Shown here piece by piece: positions 9,420 to 20,700 of a stretch of DNA of 64,000 nt. The DNA lies in the NCBI RefSeq assembly GCF_036588685.1, contig NC_086383.1:62013448-62077447 (forward strand), written 5' to 3'. Origin of the DNA: Mytilus trossulus. Taxonomy: Eukaryota > Mollusca > Bivalvia > Mytilida > Mytilidae. The translations under genes and the position numbers were made by a program. Within the stretch, counting starts at the first letter, position 1. Every line of letters starts with the position of its first letter. Under the pieces are notes generated by a model that did no database searches, had not been told where the DNA came from, and was given only the letters and a program-made list of their open reading frames with translations.

Positions 9420-12240
9420 CTTGTACTATTACTAGTAACCCACGGGATTGAATTGACTGTAGACAATATGCAAATGCATGATGCCCTTTTAGTGACAACT
9501 AAACAACAAAACATCTCCTTTTGAAAAAGCATTCTCATGTTTAAAGGCTAATGTGGAAGATGTCTAGCCTTACAATTAAAATAGAAAGTCAAGCGCTGAA
9601 TATGTCAACTTCCCCGCTAAAATACTAGTAATTTTCTTGTAAATTGATATAAAAATATCATGTTTCCCATAGTTAATAAGCATATATCACATAACATATT
9701 GTTCTTCAATCAAAAACAAATCATCTTGTTTAAGATGAGTCTTAGTACAACATATCGCCAACGCTTAATATAGTTACAAAAGTTTGCAAATATATGGAGC
9801 CCTGTTAGTCTAATATATTAGTATCGTACATATATAGATCTAGATTTATCCCTTATAGTCTAGCGCTGTTTGAAGATTTTAGACGACACGTTGAAACTTA
9901 AAAACTTAGCATTGAATTATACATGTGTGAACTTCATCGTTGGAGATATACTGGTAATTGTTTTTCTGAAGATGCACATATACATTTAAGCATATTGTAT
10001 ACATAAATGAAAAAAAACCTGAAATCATCCGATGTGAAGTCGCATGTTTTATGATCAGTACGATCAATCAATAAGCGTGGACTTATTTGACATTACTTGC
10101 TCCTGTTACCTGTTTAAGTATCACATTAAGTCAAGACATTAAGCAGTATCGTCTTCGTGTTCTTTTAAATTACAATTATGTTTTAAATAGTAATACTTAT
10201 GATGGGTTGGTGTTTAAAGTTGAGTGGTGAATATAACATGCATTTCAGTGGTTGGTATTATTGTGGCATGTAAAGTAACTCTGCTTTGTACAAGACCGAC
10301 ACGCTGAGGTTTTTAATGTTGACAAGGAAATACACCGTTGAAAGAGATGTCGACCTACCTGCTGAATTTGTGTTTCGTTTATCCGACCACTCATGTACTT
10401 ACTCCTAAATGCTGTGTAAATAGCGGAGTAGCAGTAAAACCTAGCATTAAAATATCATGGTTGAATTATACAAAAGGTCAAAGCCATGGCTTCTCTCACT
10501 CAGATCGAGCATACTAGCAGAAAAAATTTAAAAGAATAGGTAGGAATAGTACAAGAAGGATTACATGTATTTCCTATTTTATTCACCCTTTCTTATATAA
10601 CAAATTAAAACAAATCATTACAATGATTTAAAAAAACTTGCAAGAAACACTTGCAAGATACAATGCATGATACTTATCCTTGTTCATCTGTGACACATAT
10701 TCTAAATTCCTGAGGTTTCAGTCGCATTTTCGGAGTCAATTTGCTCTCTCAGATAGCCACATTCCTTTTGCACTGGAATCAAACATCAAGGAAATTATGC
10801 TAGAAAACTAAGACAAAAGAATACCATATCACTTTGAAGATAAATAACACCGATTTAGGTGCTGCTGGAAAGTTGATACATCGTTCAAAAAGAAACAAGA
10901 AAACTCCCGACGTGAACATTTTAAGATTGTACTTTTTGTCAAATAGCTTATCAAGCAGAAACACCTTAGTATTGTAAATGTAAGCAAAATATTAAAAACA
11001 ATTTTATTGTATTTTAGTAATTTTAAACTTTAATCCAGCATTAAAATAAGTACATCAACACGGAACAATGTAAACCGTTCTTCTGGTTGATACATATATT
11101 TTCCCGTTTCATCAGACAATTAAGTTTGATCTCAAAATTATTCCATGTATCTAAAGTGAATACTCAATGCCATTAAAATATTTTAAATAATGGTTTCAAA
11201 TTAACTTAAAAAAATTATTGCGTACGACATCACTTTTATTATTTTCTTTGCCACAAGATGACAAACATTAATACGCGAATATATGTTTTTTTTTATGAAT
11301 ATAAAAAGAGTTTTAAGATACCAAGAGGTAATTTAAAGTAACAAATGGAAAACAAATTGCCAAAAACATGAACAAAGAAAAACATATAAACCTAAACACA
11401 AGAAAACACCTCACAAACAACTAAAGATCAAGCAACCGGGCTTGAAATTAGGTGTTATGGCAAGCTGTTCCTGTCCCACTAGTAGCAATTATAGTGTAAC
11501 TCGTTATCAAAATCAACATATTACGGCTATAACTCCAATTTGGTAACATCACAATTCATACGAGTACATAATTGTAGTTGCTATCAGTAGCAAATATCCA
11601 AGGTAAACTGTAAAATAGATATTCTATAACAGTCAATCATATTATGATAAAATAGTTCAAACGACCAACTGAAGTACTATAAATTTTTAATAGTTATCGT
11701 CTTAGCGAATTTAATGAAGCATTTTTAAAAGCTGTTCATCTATTATCCATCAGCTGCTTGAGGAAGTAAATGCTAGACGTTTTATGTATATCGATTCAAT
11801 TCGATTGTTGATTATTGATGGTATGGTACTTGTTTGATGAAGAACACACGACAAAGCAAAATAGTCTTTAAAATGAACTGATTAACTAGTATCATTCTTA
11901 GAAATATTTTTTAGTATTAGTGATTAGAATTACCAAACAAAACAATTCAATTTAAGAGAATTTTACTCGTCTGAGAATGTAATCATATATTTTTTTTCTG
12001 TAGAAGTAATGTCGTTATTAAGATGTTAAAATATAAGACTGAAAATGTATTATAGTGCTGGAAATATAACTGATGATGAGCTATTGAATTAGGTTATATA
12101 TTTAACCATATTATTACATTTTTTGCAATGAATTACCTTCATGGACATGTTTCTTTGATGTTTAACTTCTTGTGAAGAAGACGGAAAAGGATGTAAGTAA
12201 CTCGGTTTTATAAGACAAGCGTTATAAAAGGCGGTTATAA
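9420..12240. other. Intergenic DNA upstream of CTL-A, no gene seen
   Basis: AT-rich sequence with no supported exon. Positions about 10200-10450 are less AT-rich and may be an old repeat; positions about 11340-11560 show faint resemblance to the retroelement 3' tail at 20340. Neither is firm. Confidence 0.45.
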
Positions 12241-12269
12241 ATCATACAGAACTGGACAAAGCAGAAAAA

Positions 12270-12546
12270 TACAAAAGTGCAGTGTTCTTGAAAGTTTATT
12301 GAAAAAAAAAGCAATTGAAAAATTGGCAGGAAATAATTTCTCTAAATTTTGCCTACATTTCCTAAACTGTATGGGTCTATCAATGCCCATGCTACGTCAA
12401 TCCTTAAGAACTCAAATATTGCAAAACACCTATCCTACCTCAATGACAAATATGTTGTTGTCCCCGCAGATAAAGCCACAAACAACATCGTTTTTGTGTG
12501 TAAAACTCATTACATTAACTGCTTGATAAACACAAAGATAGAATAC
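12270..12546 (+). pseudogene. Penelope-like reverse-transcriptase fragment (N-terminal part)
   Basis: The frame at 12349-12546 reads PKLYGSINAHATSILKNS, then KYVVVPADKATNNIVFVCK and THYINCL. This is the conserved block upstream of the polymerase palm in Penelope-like elements. The preceding frame (from about 12270, LLKKKAIEKLAGNNFSKFC) seems to belong to the same protein but is out of register, so a frameshift near 12355 is likely. The rest of the polymerase is missing. It is probably the same family as the pieces at 1205 and 20640. Confidence 0.72.
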
Positions 12547-12779
12547 TAAACTTTCTGGTAGTTATATTTTCAATGAAATTGGCATAGTATGATATCAAAT
12601 AAAAATCAGAATCTAGAATGTTATAACAATATGAATATGTTTTTGTACTGAGACAGAGTGTAGATAAAAAAAATAGTAGATTAATTCGGAGTGAACAAGT
12701 ACCCGGCCATATCCATCTGATGAGTTGAGCCTTTTCAATCGATTTGTATAGTTCGTTCTTATGTTGTATTGTTATACCA

Positions 12780-13030
12780 CTGTCCCAGGTTAGGGGAGGT
12801 TGGGGATCGCGGTAACATGTTTAACCCCTCCACATTCTGTTTGTATGTGTCTGTCCAAAGTCAGGACCCTGTAACTCGTTTGTTTATGTCTTACTTGGTA
12901 TGTAGTATGGGCTTTGCACATTGTTTGAGGTCATACGGTGATCTATAGTTGTTTTAAAATATCTGTTTTATTTTGCTCTCTTGTAGAGAGTTGTCTCATT
13001 GGTAATCATACCACTTCTTCTTTTTTTATA
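12780..13030 (+). repeat. Interspersed repeat (family R2)
   Basis: Carries GTCTGTCCAAAGTCAGGACC, GGTATGGGCTT-type and GAGAGTTGTCTCATTGG words and ends in ATCATACCACTTCTTC plus a T run. Other copies: 27355-27625, 31894-32160, 50530-50665, 51828-52012 and 62660-62870. The repeated 3' end followed by a T run suggests a retroposed short element. Confidence 0.65.
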
Positions 13031-13660
13031 TCATCATAATGTAATTAGTTTCATCTTTAAAACTGTCATCCGTAATTTTTGAAATATTGAAAAGATACCT
13101 GTCTGTATGTGAAGGTTGTACTTTCATCTCTTTGTCTATTGTCGTTGTTTTGTTGTGTCAATGGCTTCTGTTTGACATTTCCTTTCGTATCATATTAAAC
13201 GAACCGACAATTATGTAATTAATACCAATTCACCAGCCTTAGTGTCGTGAAAATATGAGAAAATGCAGAAAGCTTAAAATTATGAGATATACTTAAAAAA
13301 AAAAGAGATATGCGGAAGACCCTTATAATTCCAAACAGGATGTCAGTTGTTATACTTAAACAAATTCAAACCTAAAATTCAAACGGATTGATGATTCGAT
13401 CTACAAAGTAATTTCAAAATTAAAACGGATTCAAAGCTAAAATGTTCCACCATCTCAGTATCCAGCTATTCGGTACTGGGTTAAAAAAAAACATTTGTGT
13501 TTCTAAAACTTGCTGTTATAAAAGTTTTGAAATTATTTAAAATTAAGGAATGTATCTTCCTCTTGCAAAGCTCTGATTTGGCTATACTTTTTGTCCCTTT
13601 TGGCTTATATTTTTCCATCCTTTTGATTAGCTTTGATTTTCAAATATTTTTGCCTCTAGC
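13031..13660. other. Spacer before the 3.85-kb transposon
   Basis: Only AT-rich sequence; no exon, hairpin or repeat family identified between the R2 copy and the transposon target site. Confidence 0.4.
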
Positions 13661-13666
13661 ATAACT
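13661..13666. repeat. Target-site duplication, left (ATAACT)
   Basis: Direct 6-bp repeat abutting the left TIR; its twin abuts the right TIR at 17521-17526. Confidence 0.75.
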
Positions 13667-14494
13667 CACTGGTATTAAAGAGATAATCGTAACTGCAATT
13701 ACGATTATCCCAATATGGCGACGGCAGATATAGGTAATCTTTACAGTCATTTTTCTCAAATGTAGCATGTTTTTGTCACTAGTTACTCAGCTGCAAGGTT
13801 GTTCTATACCATTACATCATATTTTAATCGTAACGGTGCACTAGAATTGTCTAAGCGCTTTGAAAATTGCCGTTGAAAAATTCGGGATGATAATCGTAAT
13901 TCGGAACAAAAGATAATCGTAATTATAGTATTAAAAAATGAGAAGATAATCGTAACTGGATAGTGTTTTATTGATATTGACACTAAAATAGATATATGTG
14001 ATAGCACATGATGAAATTATGGTGATGAATTATTCACGTTTCAACATCTTATAACATATCTTTTTGTGCATATATAATTATTAATGGTTCTAATGAAAAC
14101 AGCTACATACTCTTATAACATAAAATTGGAAGGATGAACAAGCTTCAAGAAATTTGGATATGGGAAAAACACGAACTATGTTAAAGTACAGAAAACTCCC
14201 AAGAACTAGGAATGTCAAAAAATATTGCAGTCAGGATTCTACTTCGTATTTGCCACTGTAGGGATGACGCGCCACCAATTTTGCTCTTGGAAACCGATAA
14301 ATTAATCCACATTGCACCATTACGATCCTTATATGTCAGTTGTATTTTTAAAGACAAATTTATCAACTAGCTATTAATGAGCATCAGTTAATAATCTTGT
14401 CTGCTTTGATTCAACTTAAAAATATTGTCTGATCGGTTGTCAGGTGGAATTTTTGAAAATTCATAAACATTTAAAAAAAATTCTAATTAAATAT

Positions 14495-15080
14495 TTCGTG
14501 GAAGGGCAGACTAGATTTTGTTAGTGTATTAAGACTATAAACTCTAGTTATCACACACACAAAAAATAGAATTTTTCGAAGATATGCATTTTCATCATCC
14601 AACTTGAAAGACTGTCGTCAAATTCTTTCAGTAAAAAAATAGCTATTCGAACACACCTTCTCCGTTTTTGTTACTCATAAGTTAGGTATTTCACTTGACC
14701 CATATATTTCATGTTTTATTACTGTGATTTTTTTGTGTTATAAAGTCAACCTGTAGCTTTAATATATATAAATGAAAGAATCTGAAGCGAGACGATGTAT
14801 GAAATATTCTTACTTTGTACGATATCAAGACAAAATACTCAACTCAAACACGCCCTAACATAAAAAGATGCACTCGATTTTCCCTTTTCGATACAATTGT
14901 TACTTTTTTTTGGAATTTTTTCTTCAGTCACATAATGGAAGGGCAGACACGAAAATTACTGAACTAATAGATTGATATGTTTTCCTTCCGTGGTAGTTTT
15001 TCAAAAAAATCGGAGGTTATGCATTTTTTTCATCCAGCTTGAAAGATACCCATGTCGTCGAATTGATATCTAACTGTTCT
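14495..15080 (+). repeat. Internal direct repeat pair of the transposon
   Basis: Two diverged segments, about 14500-14640 and about 14935-15075, share GGAAGGGCAGAC at the start and TATGCATTTT...CATCCA(A/G)CTTGAAAGA toward the end. Both end near a TGTCGTC(A/G)AATT word. Confidence 0.55.
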
Positions 15081-15350
15081 GTTTAACTATGTACTAGATA
15101 AATTAAAATAAAACACCCCGTAATTGAGGAGAAAATTGCAATTTTGTTTGTTTCTATTAACTTTTAAAATTTTTGTCACTATAGTAAACAATACAGTAAA
15201 CACTTATCTCTAACAAAGAGCTTCGATTCTTTTGTTCTATTTCCAACTGATTGGAATGAGCGAAGAGGCAATTTTAAAGGAAGTTACGATATGTGGCAAT
15301 ACTTGTCAGGGAAACGCATGTGTCACCCTCACATCAGATTTGTGATTAAT

Positions 15351-15485
15351 AAAATTGAGAATGGAAATGGGAGTGTATCAAAGAGATAACAACCCGACCA
15401 TAGAAAAAACAGCAGCAGAATGTCATCAACAGGTCTTCAATGTCGCGAGAAACCCCCGCACCCGGCGGCGTCCTTCAGCTGGCCC
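15351..15485 (+). repeat. Interspersed repeat (family R1), short copy
   Basis: Starts GAGAATGGAAATGGGAGTG and ends GTCCTTCAGCTGGCCCC. Sister copies at 16341, 38932 and 63450. The head GAGAATGGAAATGGGGAATG is the most conserved part. Confidence 0.7.
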
Positions 15486-15829
15486 CAAGACTGTTAAAGA
15501 ACATTGATTTATCCTGAATAAAAACATAGTAAATATAGCAAATATTGTTTTTAATCATTTATTACAAGTGGCTATATGTGCTATTTCTTCCCCCGGGAAG
15601 AGCCTGTTGGTTCAATTCTAGCCCATACCCTTTATGCCAAAATGAAGTAGTAAAGACGTTTAGTATTCGCCAGAGACAGTTTGACGAGATATTTTAAGAA
15701 CAACAGTTTTGTACTTTTGGGATATGGAATATTGAAAATCCCCTTCCATTTTCTCCCAAAACAAACCAACCTTAAACGCGCACATATCATTGAAACTTTG
15801 AAAACAATTAGAATATCTACTTACCACAT

Positions 15830-16720
15830 TTGTCCACTACGAAATTGCTTTTAAACGCACATCTTATTGCATTTTAATGTCTCCTATAGACATTCCAGTT
15901 TGTTTTACTTTATAAACTAGAAAGATATCATTTTTTGCTGAATGTGAGAACCATTTTTTATCGATAAATATTAGACAGTACTTCACATATGAACGTACAA
16001 CTTATGTTACGTAGTGGACATTTTGATGAGTGTCGTAATGGACAAAACCGTTTCGATCGTAGTGGACAAAAAGTTTCGTAGTTGACATCAACCCTATTCT
16101 ATGTTGATAACATACTGAACAAGCCAATAATTGAAATAAATATTTATTTATGTTGTAAAAAAGAAGAAAAACATACTGAAAATTACATGAAACTAAGCCT
16201 TGTTATTTGTTTTGCAGGAATAAAATTGAAAAAATAAAAATCTCCAATACTTGTTTCGTAGGTGACCGTTTTGTAGTGGACATATTTATATGTTTTTTTC
16301 ATCCACAATCTCTATATTGCAATAGTAACAAGAAATACAATTGAGAATGGAAATGGGGAATGTGCCAAAGAGACAACAACCCGATCATGTAAAAAACAAC
16401 AGCAGAAGGTCACCAACAGGTCTTCAATGTAGCGAGAATATCCCGCACCCGGAGTCGTCCTTCAGCTGGCCCCTATATACATAAATATATACTAGTTCAG
16501 TGATAAGGAACGCCATACTAATTTCCAAATTGTACACAAGAAACTTAAATTAAATAATACAAGACTTACAAAGGCCAGAGGCTCCTGACTTGGGACAGGC
16601 GCAAAAATGCAAAGAAAGATTATATTCATCAAAACACGTACTAAGCTGTACACTGATTTTGTTTTCTAATTTCAAAACCAGATACTGAAGGAGATTTGAA
16701 CCGTTTCGAAGTGGACATTA
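15830..16720. repeat. Field of GTAGTGGACA-like motifs
   Basis: About eight degenerate copies of CGTAGTGGACA occur in under 900 bp: inverted at 15831-15841 and direct at 16010, 16034 (CGTAATGGACA), 16058, 16077 (CGTAGTTGACA), about 16256, about 16270 and about 16708 (CGAAGTGGACA), many preceded by TTT. Function unknown; could be protein-binding sites or relics of a tandem array. Confidence 0.55.
16341..16620 (+). repeat. Interspersed repeat (family R1), long copy
   Basis: Head GAGAATGGAAATGGGGAATG, middle AACAGGTCTTCAATG, then CCTTCAGCTGGCCCC and a downstream part ending near CTCCTGACTTGGGACAGG. The copy at 63450-63720 has the same head-to-tail order, so about 270 bp appears to be full length. 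Confidence 0.72.
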
Positions 16721-17520
16721 ACAAAAATACGGTATAACTCTGGTACATTTGGTGTGCTCTTTTGTGTCAGCAATTAAACTGCCGTTATTAAAACATCATT
16801 TCTTTTGTAAGACCCTTATGTTTATATCTCTTGCAAACATTGAGCATGAATGTTGAATAGGGTATCTAGGGAAATGCCATTTTGGTTGTTTCGAATCATT
16901 CAGGAATCAATAGCTTATTAGTCCCTCTGAAAATAGTATGTTTCTTTGCTTAAAAAATGTTAAATCTAATTCCATGTACTGACTGCACCAAAAATTACTT
17001 TTAAAGATCAAACACATTTTTTTTTAAAAAGAACTGGGACAAGAAATCACGGTTTTGTAGAAAAACGCCCATAAATCGAGAGATATATAAGTAAATTTGT
17101 CTTGGATATTAACCTGTAAGTTTCTTCATTTATTTTTATTTTCCGTTAATGTCATCAATAAACTGTAAATTTGCATTCTAATACACACAATACCATTGAA
17201 ATGCTGAAAGTTACATTTAATATTTTTCAGTTACTATTATCCGATAAAGAAATTACGATTATCAAACAAGAAAATATCCATAGAGTTACGATAATCATCC
17301 TAAATTTTTCAACGGCAATTTTCAAAGCGCTTAGACAATTCCAGTGCACCGTTACGATTAAAATATGCTGTAATGGTATAGAACAACCTTGCAGCCGAGT
17401 AACTAGTGACAAAAACATGCTACATTTGAGAAAAATGACTGTAAAGGTTTTACCTATATCTGCCGTCGCCATATTGGGATAATCGTAATTGCAGTTACGA
17501 TTATCTCTTTAATACCAGTG

Positions 17521-17526
17521 ATAACT
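17521..17526. repeat. Target-site duplication, right (ATAACT)
   Basis: Identical to 13661-13666 and directly adjacent to the right TIR end. Confidence 0.75.
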
Positions 17527-17651
17527 GCAGAGATATCATTCTCGAAATGCGGATATGGTGCGGAAAAATTTCTACCTATTGTGTTATTAGGTTTTACTAT
17601 GTATTAATTCATTCTTTCGTCTAGTATAATCCTCAACCTTAATTTATAATC

Positions 17652-17657
17652 TTTATT
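17652..17657 (-). promoter_or_regulatory. PolyA signal of CTL-B
   Basis: AATAAA on the minus strand about 80 bases after the CTL-B stop, in the same setting (CAAATAAAGA) as in CTL-C. CTL-B's 3' end lies only about 130 bp from the transposon end at 17520. Confidence 0.7.
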
Positions 17658-17733
17658 TGAAGTTCAAAGTAAATAATTCATCTTTGATCAGCAACTGATA
17701 TATCTCCTCTCGGACATCAGACCTATCTGTTCT

Positions 17734-17738
17734 TTAAC
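17734..17738 (-). CDS. CTL-B exon 5: last residue and stop
   Basis: After a CAG acceptor the exon reads GT TAA, so the protein ends ...NFC. The following 3'UTR matches those of the paralogues (GTCCGAGA(G/A) words). Confidence 0.72.
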
Positions 17739-20700
17739 CTGAAAAGTATTTAAAGTTTGATATGAAATATAGATATGCATACTATATCAATCTATAAACG
17801 ATAAATTGGCTCATGAATGATACCATAGTGAATTTCATGGGACGCAAAATAAACTTACAATAAATTTAAATGTTTGTGCATGCATTATAATTGAAAACGT
17901 ATTATAGCATACTGAAGTTAGTGCACACAAAGCAGACGAAAGTGCACAATTCAGTTTGTCGATCCTTCATGGGTTGCGAAGGAGATGCTATAGCAAATCA
18001 AATGGCGGAAATTTATCAAAATAATAATAATCAGACCCTAATTTAATTTCAAATTTGTTTCTATATTTTGTCAAGCTATCCTTTTTTGACAATTATAACA
18101 TTCATATCCCGCATCTTGCATTTAAATGAATCGATGAGGAAAAAATGCACGGAAATTATAAAACAAAATTACAAAAGGAAACAAAATGTTAACAAATAAT
18201 GAAATGCTTACAAAAATTTCTTTCACAGATAGGGTTAAAGTTCATTTTGCAGCCAGTGTCATACCATTTAATTTGTTCTGTGTTAAAACGAACACAATTA
18301 TATAAATGTCCTCTTGAACCAGAATTACTAATCCAAGCTGTGAAGGGAGCAAGTGACTGGTCTACACTCCATCGCCATTCCCCCTCAATTAAGTCCGACA
18401 GACCTATCCAGTATCTGTCACCTTCTACAAATATATATAAATGGACTTTCTTTAATTAGATCTAAAAGAAATAAAACGTTGTCAATTTATACGGGCAGAT
18501 GATTTAAATTATAGTAAATATATTTAACCAAAGAATGACATATAGTTTAATTACTTGTAGATTGTTGAAAATAACATGTTTAGCCCTAGATGTCTTGTTG
18601 GGTTGTATCATTAATAAATATGCCAAATAAATTGTATTTATTTATTAGTATAAAATTCAAAACACCATTTATAACTGACATATTATTTAAACATGGAAAT
18701 GGAGTTCAAATATTGAAGACTTGTGTACGAGTGAGGTCTATTTCTAATCAACTAAAAGTTACAATTAAAAAGATCGACATTAAAATTGTCTGTAAGTCCA
18801 ATTTGTAAAGGACAATAAAGTGAGTTATGACCGATTAAAAACTTACTATATTGTCTATTTGAATGTAACCATTCATTCTCAGTTGAGTTTTCAATCTTAA
18901 CAAGATATCCACCATAATCCCTGCAAAGTCTCTGTAAGATATAGTATATTACGTCTATTTTCCTGTCATAGTATCCAAGGTACAAATAACGTTTTTATGT
19001 GGTATAATCATTATTTGACAGTTATCATACAATTACAAAGTCCTCTGAAATAAGTTACTACCTTAACGTTATGGAGCATCTAATATTTGATATTTCTTTC
19101 AAATAAATTAAATCTACTTTCATCCTATTTTAGTCAGTGTTTATAATAACTGAACATTGGAAATTATGTGGGATGGAGGGGGTGTCAGAATGGTTTTTTT
19201 TTCTTTTACATATATACATTTTATCTACAGCGGAAGTATAAGGAAATTGAAATTACTGCGACACGTTTGAAATTTATGAAAAATGATAAGAGGTTTTCAT
19301 TTCAAACTTTATATCATACCTTGTTCGAATATTGTTAATGTAAGGTAACATTTGCATGTAAACATTGTCGACCTATATAACTTAGGATGAAGCAACGGAA
19401 GAAATCAAAAAAATAAATTTTACTATGATAAATTGATAAATAAGATATATATTTTTTGCTGTTGTAGGTTGCACTTTGTAAATCACGTGTGATTTGCAAG
19501 TCACGCCTCTTTTGGGGAGAAATTGCATGTGCATTTAATACTGCTACTGTTTACATAGTTGTTGCCATGGTTTTCAATTAAGACTTGATTGGAGAATTGA
19601 ATGGATATACATAAAAATGTCTATTTATTTAACTTATTTTTCCGGAGAACTGGAAGACATTTGGGTGTTAATTGAAAAACTCAGTGCGAACCTGCAATGT
19701 TTATAAATGGTAGGCAGTAAAACTTGAAAATATGCCACACAGCTTTATGTTTTTATTAGTGCCAAAAAAGTAATGCATGTCTCCGTTCCAGGGAAATATA
19801 ACATTCTCCTCAAAACTTCCGGAATGAAGAGTGACTGCATATGCAATTTAAGCAGTTCCTATGGAAAATTGCATTGCTGGTTTTACACAAGTGCAACCTG
19901 TAACTATGAACATTAGGGAAACGGCTTATGCTAATTCATTCTACCACCCTAGACATTTTCAAAACTAAAATAACAATATTTACCTCGGCTTTATACCAGG
20001 GTTTACCCTTTGAAGAAAAGTGGTAACAATGACCTTGATACTTTGTCCATTGACCTTCAAATATTTATATGAAGCTATAATTAAAGGCAACGGTAGTATT
20101 CTGCTGTTCAAAAATCATGAATTCATTGTGAGAAAACAAATCTGTTTGTGTACAAACTAACCCCAAGGGAATCCATAGGATTGATTTAGTCTCATCTTTT
20201 CAAATATACATACAAAAACGTTTAGAATATAGTAAAGTGCTCTCGACCTATGAAATTGTAAGATTTAATGTTTTTAATTGTAAATAATGAATGTTAATCA
20301 TGTTCTTAGTACGGGATTATCCTATTAGTTGGGTATATTTACAATTCAAAACAAAAGAGGGACGAAAGATACCAAAGAGACAGTCAAACTCATAAATCTA
20401 AAACAAACTGACAACACCATGGCTAAAAATAAAAAAGACAAAACAGAAAAGCAATAGTACAAATGACACAACATAGAAAACTACAGAATAAACAACACGA
20501 ACCCCACCAAAAACTAGAGATGATCTCAGGTGCTCCGGAAGGGTAAGCATATCCTGCTCCACATGTGGCACCCGTCGTGTTGCTTATGTGATTACAAATC
20601 CGGTAAATAGTCTAATTAGGTAGGTCACGTTCATGAAAGGGAAGGGATTTTAGTTACGACGTAAGGAACATATCCGATATCATTTGTGAAACGGTTATTA

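Larger units (their letters stand above)
13667..17520. mobile_element. 3.85-kb TIR DNA transposon, non-autonomous or decayed
   Basis: The ends CACTGGTATTAAAGAGATAA and its reverse complement begin inverted repeats of nearly 300 bp (13667 to about 13960; about 17230 to 17520). The 6-bp word ATAACT flanks the element directly on both sides (13661-13666 and 17521-17526), an exact target-site duplication. The TIRs contain several copies of GATAATCGTAA, likely transposase-binding repeats. I see no transposase inside; the core holds two copies of repeat R1, an internal direct repeat and a GTAGTGGACA motif field. Open frames within the TIRs (for example 17171-17482) are by-products of the arms. Confidence 0.85.

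Noticed and set aside
17171..17482. 103-aa plus-strand frame and its 81-aa minus-strand counterpart
   Set aside because: Both lie in the right TIR of the 3.85-kb transposon. The left TIR carries the same sequence without the frame staying open, so they are by-products of the arm.
18752..18985. 77-aa minus-strand frame (and 38261-38485) as single-exon lectin fragments
   Set aside because: They are exon 3 of CTL-B and CTL-C plus read-through into both flanking introns, not separate genes.
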